Of a DNA stretch of 64,000 bases, positions 41,295-50,854 are shown one piece after another. The position numbers and the translations under genes are program-made. A model generated the notes under the pieces. It saw only the letters and a program-made list of their open reading frames with translations, was not told where the DNA came from and ran no database searches. The DNA comes from Chitinophagales bacterium (GTDB lineage Bacteria > Bacteroidota > Bacteroidia > Chitinophagales > Chitinophagaceae), in NCBI GenBank assembly GCA_020636505.1, contig JACJXR010000001.1, positions 620,001 to 684,000 on the forward strand. Direction: 5' to 3'. Numbering within the stretch: position 1 is the stretch's first letter; the number at the start of each line of letters is the position of its first letter.

Positions 41295-41558
41295 AATATG
41301 GAAATGGATGCAAAGTTAGTCATTTTATAAGGACGTATGTTATATCCTTTCCGGTTGTACGAGTTGGTTTATACAATAAAACTTATCTCAATACGTTAAA
41401 GTAATCTAAAAGCCTTGCCAAAACCGCCGGCCCCATTAATCCTGTCTCTAACCGAAAAAACACATATATCACACAACGCATGCAATAACTTTATCATGTT
41501 GTGTTAAATAACCCCTTTCAGGGGATGCGGCTTTACTGCATTCTTCGCCTATTTAATG

Positions 41559-41566
41559 TAGGTTTG
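41559..41566 (+). promoter_or_regulatory. Candidate -7 box for the VWA-protein gene
   Basis: TAGGTTTG is a full match to TAnnTTTG and would start transcription near 41573, 20 bases before the ATG. The -33 element is not clear (TTTA near 41532). Confidence 0.45.
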
Positions 41567-41592
41567 TAGGCACTACAAACAGATTCGGACCA

Positions 41593-43452
41593 ATGCGCGT
41601 TTTACGCTTACTCATACTTTTTGCTTTAATGCTCAACATCAACTCGGCTTTCGCACAGGCGGAGTTTGGAGAGAAAAATCCACGTATACTTATACTGATG
41701 GACGGCTCTTCCAGTATGATCAAAGAATGGAACAAACAAAACACACGTTTTGAAGCAGCCGCCAAGATAGTGGACAAGCTGATGGACAGCGTCTACTCGG
41801 TAAACAAAGATGTGGAGTTTGCGCTACGTGTATACGGTCACCAACACCCCACTTCCGAGAACAACTGTTACGACACCAAATTGGAGGTGAAGTTCAGCCG
41901 CGACAACTATACGCAAATGATGTTGCGTATGGCGGCATTACATACATTGGGTGTATCTCCCATCGCATATTCATTGCAGCAAGCCGCCGAAAACGATATG
42001 ACCAACCTCAGAGAGAACAAGTACAGCCTGATTCTTATTACAGATGGTGGAGAGAGCTGTGAAGGTGATATCTGTAAGGTGGTGGAAGAGTTGCTGAAAA
42101 AGAAAATAGACTTCAAACCATACATACTGAGCTTGGTTGATTATGCTCCTCTGAAATCTCAATATGCCTGTTTGGGCGACTACCTGCTTGTTACAGGGCC
42201 TGACGACGTAGACCCCGTGGTGGGTAAAATAGTAGAGTCGTATCGCAAGAGCTTCATCATGCCGACCGCTACGCGCAAGCTGATGGAAACCGTTAAGGCT
42301 GCACCACCGAGCGCACTCAAAATAAATATCCCCATAACCGAAATAAAGACCACTATACCTGATGACCCCGAGCCGGAACCTGTAGTAAAAGCAGAGCCTA
42401 CAAAACCTGCACCCATACCTATTCCTGTGCCTACAAAGCCATCCAACATCAAAGTACAGGATGCGAGAACACCAAGAGCCAAAGAAACTTCAACAACATT
42501 GACCACTGCAACCAATGCACCGGTCGGTGAGGTGAAGAAACCGGTTATAATAGAACAGAACAACCCAAAATTTGAAGCTCCGGAACCCCCAAGAATAACC
42601 GAACCTGTTTATACACCACTACCAACAACACCGATAGCCAAAACAACAGAGACCAGTAAAAAAGTATTGGAGCAAAAACCAATCACATATACCATAACTC
42701 GCGAAGAAACAGGTGAAACATCACTGCAACTATATCTTACCAACGGTAAAGGCAAATATTACGAATCGGCACCAAAGGTAAACTTGGTTGACCCAAGAAC
42801 TGGCGAAGTGAAATACAGCTTCGACCGTAATGTAGACGCCTATGGTGAGCCAAGGCCACAAAAGGATATTGCACCCGGTGTGTATGACCTTACCTTCCCC
42901 GGTAAGAGCGGTTTTATGGCACCGAACATCGAAGTTCGTGCCAGCGAAAAGAATAGAATGGATATAGTGGTAAGCAACGGATCCTTGGCATTTACATATA
43001 ACAACAACCCTGACAGACCTGTCAAAGAATTTGCCGCCAGAGTGAATGTTTTCTTAGGACACAGAAACGTTACCAAACAGTTTTGCACCGAAATACTGGA
43101 ATACGAACCGGGTAATTATCATATTGAAATAAACACGAACCCAATCAGTGTCCGTAACGTAGATCTTGAGTTCAACGCGGTAGTTTACCTTGGAATCGAT
43201 GAGCCGGGAAAAGTAAAAGTGTATAATCCCAAAGTATATAGAAGTATTCAGTTTTACTATCAATTGGGAGACAGCTACAAACGCTTTACTCCAATGGATG
43301 TAAAGGGTGATATCAATCAACAAGAGTTTTTGATACAGCCTGGTAGATACAAAATAGCCTACGAACAAAATCCGAATAGCCCGCAACCCAAGCCTACCAT
43401 CAAAGAGTTCATCATCAAAAGCAACGTGCTTACCGAAATCACATTGGACTAA
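41593..43452 (+). CDS. Secreted VWA-domain protein
   Basis: 619 residues. A signal peptide (MRVLRLLILFALMLNINSAFA) is followed by a von Willebrand A domain (about 30-215) with an intact MIDAS: ILMDGSSSM, a threonine further on and LITDGGESCEGD. A proline/threonine-rich linker (about 235-370, PEPEPVVKAEPTKPAPIP) leads to a beta-rich C-terminal part (375-619). Likely a periplasmic or surface protein that binds a partner through Mg2+. The GNAT gene starts on its stop (TAATG), so it is one transcript. Confidence 0.85.
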   Translation: MRVLRLLILFALMLNINSAFAQAEFGEKNPRILILMDGSSSMIKEWNKQNTRFEAAAKIVDKLMDSVYSVNKDVEFALRVYGHQHPTSENNCYDTKLEVKFSRDNYTQMMLRMAALHTLGVSPIAYSLQQAAENDMTNLRENKYSLILITDGGESCEGDICKVVEELLKKKIDFKPYILSLVDYAPLKSQYACLGDYLLVTGPDDVDPVVGKIVESYRKSFIMPTATRKLMETVKAAPPSALKINIPITEIKTTIPDDPEPEPVVKAEPTKPAPIPIPVPTKPSNIKVQDARTPRAKETSTTLTTATNAPVGEVKKPVIIEQNNPKFEAPEPPRITEPVYTPLPTTPIAKTTETSKKVLEQKPITYTITREETGETSLQLYLTNGKGKYYESAPKVNLVDPRTGEVKYSFDRNVDAYGEPRPQKDIAPGVYDLTFPGKSGFMAPNIEVRASEKNRMDIVVSNGSLAFTYNNNPDRPVKEFAARVNVFLGHRNVTKQFCTEILEYEPGNYHIEINTNPISVRNVDLEFNAVVYLGIDEPGKVKVYNPKVYRSIQFYYQLGDSYKRFTPMDVKGDINQQEFLIQPGRYKIAYEQNPNSPQPKPTIKEFIIKSNVLTEITLD

Positions 43453-43892
43453 TGAGCAACCTTGTTTTCAGGCGAGTACTTACAACCGACGACACTTACA
43501 AAAAAGTGTTTGACCTAAGAGAGGATGTATTACGAAAGCCCATTGGTTTGTCTTTGCATAACGAAGACTTAAGCGACGAGGTGAACGATCATATACTTGT
43601 TGCGGAACAAGGTGATGATTTGTTGGGCTGTCTGATACTTACCCCTAAAGGCAACGGTACTCTACAACTCAGGCAAATGGCTGTATCTTCTAAGGTACAT
43701 GGCCAAAACATTGGACGACAATTGGTTGATTATGCCGAAATGTATGCTCAGGAAAACGATTGCAACAAGATAATACTTCATGCACGCATGGTAGCGAAGG
43801 GGTTTTACGAGAAACTGCATTACATCGTTACAAGCGATATGTTTACAGAAGTTGGCATACCTCATGTGGTTATGGAAAAACAATTGTCCTAA
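43452..43892 (+). CDS. GNAT-family N-acetyltransferase
   Basis: 146 residues, the full fold: LRQMAVSSKVHGQNIGRQLVDYAE is the region of the acetyl-CoA loop (Q/R-x-x-G-x-G/A variant), then IILHARMVAKGFYEKLHY. The start is four bases inside the previous gene's end (TAATG). Substrate unknown; such enzymes of the core genome often modify amines or ribosomal proteins. Confidence 0.85.
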   Translation: MSNLVFRRVLTTDDTYKKVFDLREDVLRKPIGLSLHNEDLSDEVNDHILVAEQGDDLLGCLILTPKGNGTLQLRQMAVSSKVHGQNIGRQLVDYAEMYAQENDCNKIILHARMVAKGFYEKLHYIVTSDMFTEVGIPHVVMEKQLS

Positions 43893-43949
43893 ACAACAGG
43901 TTCGGAAAAGAGCATCAATAGTCCTACTTTAGTTTCAGAACTACAATTC

Positions 43950-45503
43950 ATGAAAAACGAATTGCAAAAGGGTGTTTTACTCTTCACATTCATTTTTGCA
44001 TTATTAAGCATCAACTATTACCATGACTTTGCTCCTCGGTTGCCATATGGTGTACACGATGAAGCACAGGCAGACCGTCTTGCAGTAGCCATACAGTTTC
44101 ACGACCGTGGTATGGATTTCTTTCATCCACGTACTTATCATATATATGCCACTGATGGTATAACCGGTATCGAATTTCCGATACACAGCTATGTTGCCGC
44201 AGCATTGGGGTTCATTTTCGGTAGAGACAACATTCCTATATGCTTTCGCTTGCTTACACTTTTGATAGCTTACTTCGGTTTATTGTCGTTGTACCTGACC
44301 GCCTATCGACGAACAAACGATATTGTCAGCTCGCTCTTTCCACCTCTGTTTCTTTTCAGCTCACCGGTATTCGTTTACTATGCTTGCAACTTCATGCCTG
44401 ATGCGGCTGCCACATCCATAAGCTTTATCGGCTTTTATTATTTCATGCGGTTCTATGAACATAAGAAGTTCAAGCAACTGATAACGGCCTTTGTGTTCTT
44501 CACATTGGCTGCACTCATGAAGACCACCGTAGCCATAGTACTGCTTACCGTTATGGGCTACTTGTTGTTGGATATGCTCTTCTTCAAAAAACTTATTGAA
44601 CGAAAGCTCATCGGTAAAACATTCTTGGTGTTTGCAGTATCGTTATCGTGTATCCTCATCTACTATTTCTACAATCAATATTTGTTGGATAAGTACAACG
44701 GCTACATTTTCCTGATGCGTGTGTTGCCATTCCAAAGCTTTGATGAGTTTCGTCATTATTACAAATACTGCATACCTGTTAAGTACATGAACGAATACTT
44801 CCTATCACCACATTACGGCATTATGGCTGTTACAGCGTTGGCGGGGCTATTTCTTCTGTTCAGAAACAAGGCGGAACGTTCGCAGCTTTTCATTGTTGTC
44901 ATAGCAGCCACAGGAGTATTTGTTACAAGTTTGATATTCGGCCACCAACTCATACATCACGATTACTATTTCGTTTCGATGTGGATGCCGTCCATCATTA
45001 TTATTTTCTCCATCTTCTTTATTGAAGTTCGCAGAAGCATTACGTCTGTTAAACGAAAAAACATTTTCAATATCATTATCGTTCTGCTGATGATACCGCT
45101 GCTGTATTACAGCGATCGCTTCTTTAAGAAACGTGTGGTGGTAGACCCTATTAGGTATCCATACATATATGAGAACATGGGTACCACTTGGATGGAAGAC
45201 GGTGCCAAAAAATTGGATGCTTTAGGTATCTCAAGAGACAGCACCATATATGTATTGGACGAGAACGCAGCCAATGTAGGATTGTTGTACTTCGACAGAC
45301 GAGGTATGAATGCCATGAAAGGTTCTTGGGAAGGCAACATCTTCAACGTACGCAGCTATATGAAAGACCGCGACATTCGCATCATGGTGTGCAATGCGAA
45401 AAAGATGCCTGCCATAAAAGAAACATACCACCAACACTTTGACGAGCTGTACAAAGAATTGTACATGGACGATAAGGTGGCCGTATACTACCTGAAACGT
45501 TAG
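43950..45503 (+). CDS. Membrane glycosyltransferase-like protein (GT-C, PMT/ArnT type)
   Basis: 517 residues with about ten membrane helices. The first luminal loop reads GVHDEAQADRLAVAIQ, with the acidic pair expected for a GT-C enzyme, and HPRTYHIYATDGITGIEFP follows; a soluble C-terminal part of about 100 residues closes it. Such enzymes transfer a sugar from a lipid carrier to lipid A, protein or glycan in the periplasm. The precise donor and acceptor are unknown. Convergent with polA, stops overlapping by 4 bp. Confidence 0.8.
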   Translation: MKNELQKGVLLFTFIFALLSINYYHDFAPRLPYGVHDEAQADRLAVAIQFHDRGMDFFHPRTYHIYATDGITGIEFPIHSYVAAALGFIFGRDNIPICFRLLTLLIAYFGLLSLYLTAYRRTNDIVSSLFPPLFLFSSPVFVYYACNFMPDAAATSISFIGFYYFMRFYEHKKFKQLITAFVFFTLAALMKTTVAIVLLTVMGYLLLDMLFFKKLIERKLIGKTFLVFAVSLSCILIYYFYNQYLLDKYNGYIFLMRVLPFQSFDEFRHYYKYCIPVKYMNEYFLSPHYGIMAVTALAGLFLLFRNKAERSQLFIVVIAATGVFVTSLIFGHQLIHHDYYFVSMWMPSIIIIFSIFFIEVRRSITSVKRKNIFNIIIVLLMIPLLYYSDRFFKKRVVVDPIRYPYIYENMGTTWMEDGAKKLDALGISRDSTIYVLDENAANVGLLYFDRRGMNAMKGSWEGNIFNVRSYMKDRDIRIMVCNAKKMPAIKETYHQHFDELYKELYMDDKVAVYYLKR

Positions 45504-48322
45504 TGTGCCGCCAACCAGTTTTCTCCGAAACCTGCTTCCGCATTTATCGGCACATTGTGTGGCAACGGCATTGCCGCCTCCATACCTGTAACCACCAGTT
45601 CTTTTAATTGCTCCAGTTCGTTCTCGGGTACATCAAATACCAATTCATCATGCACCTGCAATATCATCTTGGCTTTCAAAGATGATTTTTTCAAATCGTC
45701 GTATACTCTTATCATGGCCAGCTTTATCATTTCCGCGGCTGTACCTTGTATGGGCGAGTTGATGGCATTTCGTTCAGCATATCCACGTACGGTTTGGTTG
45801 GCGGAGAATATGTCGGGCAGGTTACGCCTGCGTCCTTTCAGTGTCTTCACATATCCATGCTGTTTGGCATAGTCTATGGTATCGTCCATATATTGTTTGA
45901 TACCCGGATATTGTATGAAGTAGTTGTCTATTATCTCCTTCGCTTCCGTTCTGCTGATACCCAAAGAGCCTGCCAGCCCGAAAGCTGTTTGTCCGTATAT
46001 GATACCGAAGTTCACCGCCTTGGCTGCACGACGCATGTCTTTTGTTACATCGGCTTCGCTCACTCCATACACTCTTGCAGCAGTTGCAGTATGTATGTCT
46101 TTGTTATCCTTGAATGCGGATATCATGTTCTCATCGTTGCTGATGGCAGCAACAATGCGCAACTCTATTTGAGAATAATCGGCTGATAGCAACAACCAAC
46201 CTTTGTCTCTTGGTACAAATGCTTTTCTTACTTCTCTTCCTCTGTCCGTCCTTATCGGAATGTTCTGCAAGTTGGGGTTGATGCTGCTCAACCTACCTGT
46301 AACCGCTATCGCTTGATTGAAGTTGGTATGTATCCTACCTGTCTTCGGATTTATCATATTCGGCAAGGCATCCACATAAGTGCTTTTCAGTTTGCTCAGT
46401 TCTCTAAACGACAGTATATCATCCACTATCTGATGCTTGTCTCTGAGCTTTTGCAATACGTCTTCACCCGTTGCATATTGTCCTGATTTTGTTTTCTTGG
46501 CTTTCTCATCCAGCTTCATCTTATCGAACAATACTTCACCCAATTGTTTCGGAGAAGCCAAGTTGAATTTTACACCCGCCTGCTCATACACACTTGCTTC
46601 TGCTTTTGCTATATCACCTTCCAGTTCTTTGGAATATTCCTTCAAAAATTCAGTATCCAATCCCACACCTTCGTACTCCATATCCAACAACACAGGCACC
46701 AATGGATTCTCCACTTCGTTGAACACTTCCCTCACTTCAAACTCGTCCAACATAGGGTCGAACTTCTGTTTCAGTTGTAAGGTGATGTCCGCATCTTCTG
46801 CCGCATATTCGGCCACCTGCTCCACAGGTGCATCTCTCATACTCAGTTGGTTCTTTCCTTTTTTACCTATCAGCGTTTCTATGGATACGGGCTCGTAATT
46901 CAAATATTTCGTACTCAACATATCCATGCTGCGTTTGCCTTCGGGCTCTATCACGTAGTGTGCCAACATGGTGTCGTATGTCTTACCCTTAAGCTCTATT
47001 CCGTACCATTTCAGTATGGTCATATCATATTTGATGTTCTGACCTATCCATTGTATATCTTCTTTATCGAAAATAGGTTTGAACAAGTCCAAGAATTTGA
47101 TGGCGGCATCCCTACCCTCAGGTACTGCCACATAGTAGGCTTTACCCGCCTCCCAACAAAAACTCATACCTATTATATCTGCTTGATGTGCATCCAGTCC
47201 CGTTGTCTCCGTATCAAATGCCGCTTCTTTCTGTTTGAGCAACTCTGCCACAAGCTCTTTGGCCCGAGCTTCGTCTTGTATCAACTCGTAATCATGCTTG
47301 GTGGTGGCAATGGTTTGGATGCTTATTGTTTCTGTTTGTACAGGTTCAGTTGCAGGTGCTGCAGCGTCTTGCTTTTTGGCTGCTCCTTTTGTCTCAACCG
47401 CATTGCCGAACAAGTCTACCGGTACATTCTTTTCCTGTATGCTGAAAGCATCTCCCAATATCCTTTTACCTAGGGTCTTGAACTCCAGCTCTGCAAACAC
47501 TTGTTCAAGAGCAGGCTTATCCCACTCGGATAGTGAGAAATCTTCTTCGTGAAACTCTACAGGCACATCCGTAATGATGGTCGCCAGCTTTTTGGACATG
47601 ATGGCATCATCTTTACCTGCCATCACCTTCTCACCAAGCTTTCCTTTAATCTTATCGGCATTGTCCAGTATATTCTCCAATGTATCGTACTCGGCCAACA
47701 GCTTGGCAGCGGTTTTTTCTCCAACTCCTGCTATACCGGGGATGTTATCCACGGAGTCACCCATGAGGCCTAGCATGTCTATCACTTGGTCCACTCGTTT
47801 GATGCCCCATTTATCACAAACCTCCTTAGGGCCATATATTTCCACATCGCCACCCTGATAGGCGGGCTTATACATATATATATTGTCCCTCACGAGCTGA
47901 CCGTAGTCTTTATCTGGGGTAACCATATATACTTCATATCCTTTATCGGCAGCCTGATATGCCAATGCGCCTATCACATCGTCCGCCTCATACCCATCAC
48001 ACTCCATCACAGGAATGCTGAAACCCTTGATGATACGCTTAATGTCGGGTACCGCCGTGGAAATGTCCTCGGGTGTTTCTTGCCTGTTGGCCTTGTACGC
48101 CTCAAAGTCCGTATGACGCTCCGTAGGTGCGGATGTATCGAATACCACAGCCAGGTGCGAAGGGTTCTCCTTCTTTATAAGGTCGAGCAAGGTGGTGGTA
48201 AAACCGAACTGTGCATTGGTGTTGCGCCCTGTACTCGTGATGCGCGGATTGCGTATCAAAGCATAGTAAGCACGGAATATCAATGCGAAAGCATCCAGCA
48301 AAAAGAGTTTTTTATCAGACAT
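45500..48322 (-). CDS. polA: DNA polymerase I
   Basis: 940 residues, all three domains: 5'-3' exonuclease (about 1-300; FLLDAFALIFRAYYAL, SVDNIPGIAGVGEKTAAKLL), an active 3'-5' exonuclease (about 345-530; AAFDTETTGLDAHQ with the D-x-E pair) and the polymerase (LLSADYSQIELRIVA motif A, VNFGIIYGQTAFGLAG motif B, LQVHDELVFDV motif C). It fills repair gaps and removes Okazaki primers. No anomalies. Confidence 0.97.
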   Translation of the reverse strand: MSDKKLFLLDAFALIFRAYYALIRNPRITSTGRNTNAQFGFTTTLLDLIKKENPSHLAVVFDTSAPTERHTDFEAYKANRQETPEDISTAVPDIKRIIKGFSIPVMECDGYEADDVIGALAYQAADKGYEVYMVTPDKDYGQLVRDNIYMYKPAYQGGDVEIYGPKEVCDKWGIKRVDQVIDMLGLMGDSVDNIPGIAGVGEKTAAKLLAEYDTLENILDNADKIKGKLGEKVMAGKDDAIMSKKLATIITDVPVEFHEEDFSLSEWDKPALEQVFAELEFKTLGKRILGDAFSIQEKNVPVDLFGNAVETKGAAKKQDAAAPATEPVQTETISIQTIATTKHDYELIQDEARAKELVAELLKQKEAAFDTETTGLDAHQADIIGMSFCWEAGKAYYVAVPEGRDAAIKFLDLFKPIFDKEDIQWIGQNIKYDMTILKWYGIELKGKTYDTMLAHYVIEPEGKRSMDMLSTKYLNYEPVSIETLIGKKGKNQLSMRDAPVEQVAEYAAEDADITLQLKQKFDPMLDEFEVREVFNEVENPLVPVLLDMEYEGVGLDTEFLKEYSKELEGDIAKAEASVYEQAGVKFNLASPKQLGEVLFDKMKLDEKAKKTKSGQYATGEDVLQKLRDKHQIVDDILSFRELSKLKSTYVDALPNMINPKTGRIHTNFNQAIAVTGRLSSINPNLQNIPIRTDRGREVRKAFVPRDKGWLLLSADYSQIELRIVAAISNDENMISAFKDNKDIHTATAARVYGVSEADVTKDMRRAAKAVNFGIIYGQTAFGLAGSLGISRTEAKEIIDNYFIQYPGIKQYMDDTIDYAKQHGYVKTLKGRRRNLPDIFSANQTVRGYAERNAINSPIQGTAAEMIKLAMIRVYDDLKKSSLKAKMILQVHDELVFDVPENELEQLKELVVTGMEAAMPLPHNVPINAEAGFGENWLAAH

Positions 48323-48395
48323 GGGGCTAATTTAAGGCATTTAGACTTGCCTTTTTATTCTCTACATGGCATAGTCACAAGCTATGATATAAATA

Positions 48396-48641
48396 TCAAT
48401 GATATTCGTTGATGCTATCATTAACAGGGTAGGCTCTCGAATTTATCAGTAAGCAATCTATATTATAGTCTGAGCTATCCGCATAAGTATGTGTTGGCTG
48501 AATATTATACTTATTGATGTTATTTGACGAACACTTGTTTAGAAAAACTAGTGCGGAAATAAAAAAGGAAATAGCAGATACAATGCCATTTACCCTATTA
48601 CCATACCATTTTTTCTTAACCTGTTTTTCCTTATTTGTCAC
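48396..48641 (-). CDS. Small membrane protein, unknown
   Basis: 81 residues: a basic start (KEKQVKKKWYGNR), one membrane helix (GIVSAISFFISALVFLN) and a polar tail with two cysteines (KCSS and IDCLL). It lies 73 bp upstream of polA on the same strand. It could also be a chance frame; the basic N-terminus before the helix and the polar tail favour a real gene. Confidence 0.5.
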   Translation of the reverse strand: MTNKEKQVKKKWYGNRVNGIVSAISFFISALVFLNKCSSNNINKYNIQPTHTYADSSDYNIDCLLINSRAYPVNDSINEYH

Positions 48642-48961
48642 GGTGTAAAACTTCCTACTAATATAACATTTAAACTAATTCTACTTTATTAGAGAATGCA
48701 ACTAATGATGGAAATCCGAATATTTGCAATGTGATGATGGCTTATAGTTCTAAAAAACTCACTCAAAGGCCTGGGTTGTAAAGTTTTTTTGCGAAAATTT
48801 TACTGATTATCAATTAGTTATAAACGTAGGCTAAAAATTCTTCTGTATTTTTTTGTTACAATCGAAGGGTAAACATACCTTTGCAGTCCCTAAAAATTTC
48901 AGGGAGCTCAGTAGGCTACAACATAAGCCACATGGGCGATAAAGACAAATTAAGTATTAGA
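48642..48961. other. Region before the ribosomal operon
   Basis: No gene. It holds the rplM promoter (48852-48883) and a leader of about 70 bases with a short hairpin TCCCT/AGGGA (48887-48905). Nothing else stands out in the AT-rich first 200 bp. Confidence 0.6.
48852..48883 (+). promoter_or_regulatory. Promoter of rplM-rpsI
   Basis: TTTG (48852-48855), 20 bp, then TACCTTTG (48876-48883): a complete match to the Bacteroidota consensus. Transcription would start near 48890, just at the TCCCT/AGGGA hairpin, so the leader could be used for autoregulation by the ribosomal protein; this last point is inference. Confidence 0.8.
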
Positions 48962-49402
48962 ATGAGACACTTAAGTTTTAAAACACAATCGGCTAACGAA
49001 GAGATAGTGAAGCGCGACTGGTATGTAGTGGATGCTACCAACCAAACGCTTGGCCGTATGTCTTCAAAGATAGCACACGTACTTCGTGGTAAGAACAAGC
49101 CTTACTTTACTCCTCACTTCGACTGTGGCGACTATGTAATAGTTATCAACAGCGCGAAAGTTGTAATGACAGGTACCAAAATGATCACCAAAGAGTACGA
49201 CCATTTCACAGGTTATCCGGGTGGACGTAAAGTAGAGACCGCAAAATCTTTGTTGGCTCGTCGTCCTAACGCGGTAATTGAGCGTGCAGTAAAAGGAATG
49301 CTTCCTAAAAACCGTCTTGGACGCGCCATGTACAAAAAACTGTTTGTATATGAAGGAGCAGAGCACCCACACACTGCACAAAACCCAAAAGAGCTTAAAT
49401 AA
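48962..49402 (+). CDS. rplM: Ribosomal protein uL13
   Basis: 146 residues, the normal length for uL13: RDWYVVDATNQTLGRMSSKIA, YFTPHFDCGDYVIVINSAKV and HFTGYPGGRK, AVKGMLPKNRLGRAMYKKL. The ATG at 48962 is preferred to earlier frames because the protein then starts 17 residues before the conserved WYVVDA. It binds 23S rRNA early in large-subunit assembly. Forms an operon with rpsI 28 bp on. Confidence 0.97.
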   Translation: MRHLSFKTQSANEEIVKRDWYVVDATNQTLGRMSSKIAHVLRGKNKPYFTPHFDCGDYVIVINSAKVVMTGTKMITKEYDHFTGYPGGRKVETAKSLLARRPNAVIERAVKGMLPKNRLGRAMYKKLFVYEGAEHPHTAQNPKELK

Positions 49403-49430
49403 GTAAACATTAACAACACATCCTCATAAA

Positions 49431-49823
49431 ATGGAGAAAGCAATAAATACCGTTGGCCGTCGTAAACAAGCCGTAGCAAGGGTTTACCTGAGCAAAGGTG
49501 CCGGCAGCATTGTAATCAACGGAAAAGAGTATAAAGAATTTTTCCCGATGATGTACCTGCAAAACCAGGTAGAACTTCCGCTGAAAGTTACTGAAACCGC
49601 TAGCAGTTACGACGTTAAAGTAACTGTTGACGGTGGTGGTATGAAAGGTCAGGCAGAGGCTATCAAACTTGGTATCGCACGTGCACTGATGCAAGAGAAT
49701 GCTGAGCAACATCACGATGCATTGAAGAGAAACGATCTACTTACCCGTGACCCTCGTTCTGTTGAGCGTAAGAAATTCGGTAAGCGTAAGGCACGTCGTA
49801 GCTTCCAGTTCTCTAAACGTTAA
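49431..49823 (+). CDS. rpsI: Ribosomal protein uS9
   Basis: 130 residues: NTVGRRKQAVARVYLSKGAG at the start and the basic tail LTRDPRSVERKKFGKRKARR, ending FSKR, which reaches the decoding site. Full length. Followed by rpsB 42 bp later. Confidence 0.97.
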   Translation: MEKAINTVGRRKQAVARVYLSKGAGSIVINGKEYKEFFPMMYLQNQVELPLKVTETASSYDVKVTVDGGGMKGQAEAIKLGIARALMQENAEQHHDALKRNDLLTRDPRSVERKKFGKRKARRSFQFSKR

Positions 49824-49865
49824 TCTCGGAATTCTTTATTCACTAACAGTCAAGAAAAAATTACA

Positions 49866-50756
49866 ATGGAAGATAATAATACACAAGGCAAGAACCTGCA
49901 CCAGTCGCTACTGGAAGCGGGTGTACACTTCGGCCACCTGAAGAAAAAGTGGAATCCGAAGATGTTGCCATACATCTTTACTGAAAAGAACGGTATTCAT
50001 ATCATAGACCTTAACAGGACCATCGAAGGTCTTGAGGAGTCTGCGGCTGCTCTTAAGTCAATAGCCAAGAGCGGTAAGAAGATCATGTTCGTTGCCACTA
50101 AGAAGCAAGCCAAAGAGATCGTTTCCGAAGCTGCCGAGAAAGTGAACATGCCTTTCGTTACAGAACGTTGGTTGGGTGGTATGTTGACCAACTTCAGCAC
50201 TATCCGTAAGAGCGTGAAGAAAATGCAGAGCATCGAAAAAATGCTTGAAGACGGTACAATGGATAGCGTTACCAAGAAAGAGCGTTTGACCCTTACTCGT
50301 AGCAAGGACAAAATGCAGAAAGTATTGGGTGGTATCTCCAACATGGGCCGTATACCTTCAGCATTGTTCATCGTGGATATATCTCATGAGCATATTGCTC
50401 TTGCAGAAGCCAAGCGTCTTGGTGTTACCACTTTCGCAATGGTGGATACCAACAGCGACCCTTCTAAAGTAGACTTCGCGATACCTTCAAACGATGATGC
50501 TACCAAGTCAATAGCTATTGTTACTCAATACCTGACTGCAGCAATCATGGAAGGTCTTCAGGAGCGTGCTCAGAACAAAGAAGCCGAAGAAGATGACAAC
50601 GATGATGAAGAAATGAAAGATCGCGGCATCGAAATGAACGTGGAAGAAGATGAGGAGAAAGGTGCACGTCGTGGCGGTAAGCCGGGCGGTGGCGGCCAAG
50701 CTCGCGGACGTCGTAAAACAACAGGCACTCGTACAGGCGGTGGTGCTAAGAAGTAA
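49866..50756 (+). CDS. rpsB: Ribosomal protein uS2 with acidic/RG-rich tail
   Basis: 296 residues. The uS2 body (1-235) is normal: LLEAGVHFGHLKKKWNPKM, IHIIDLNRTIEGL, WLGGMLTNFSTIRKS and VDTNSDPSKVDFAIPSNDDA. From about residue 236 there is an extra tail of some 60 residues, first acidic (AEEDDNDDEEMKDRG), then rich in glycine, arginine and lysine and ending GGGAKK. Usual uS2 is about 240-250 residues. The tail is probably on the ribosome surface near bS1. A hairpin (50784-50807) separates it from tsf. Confidence 0.96.
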   Translation: MEDNNTQGKNLHQSLLEAGVHFGHLKKKWNPKMLPYIFTEKNGIHIIDLNRTIEGLEESAAALKSIAKSGKKIMFVATKKQAKEIVSEAAEKVNMPFVTERWLGGMLTNFSTIRKSVKKMQSIEKMLEDGTMDSVTKKERLTLTRSKDKMQKVLGGISNMGRIPSALFIVDISHEHIALAEAKRLGVTTFAMVDTNSDPSKVDFAIPSNDDATKSIAIVTQYLTAAIMEGLQERAQNKEAEEDDNDDEEMKDRGIEMNVEEDEEKGARRGGKPGGGGQARGRRKTTGTRTGGGAKK

Positions 50757-50783
50757 TACGATACAAATAATATAATATAGTCT

Positions 50784-50807
50784 TAAAGCCCCTGAATTGG
50801 GGCTTTA
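50784..50807 (+). terminator. Hairpin between rpsB and tsf
   Basis: Arms AAAGCCCC and GGGGCTTT with a 6-base loop (TGAATT). No long T run follows, so it may be a partial terminator that tunes tsf expression. Confidence 0.6.
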
Positions 50808-50854
50808 AACATGGTTTAAGAACTTCATATTTTAAAAAATAAAAGGATCATAAA

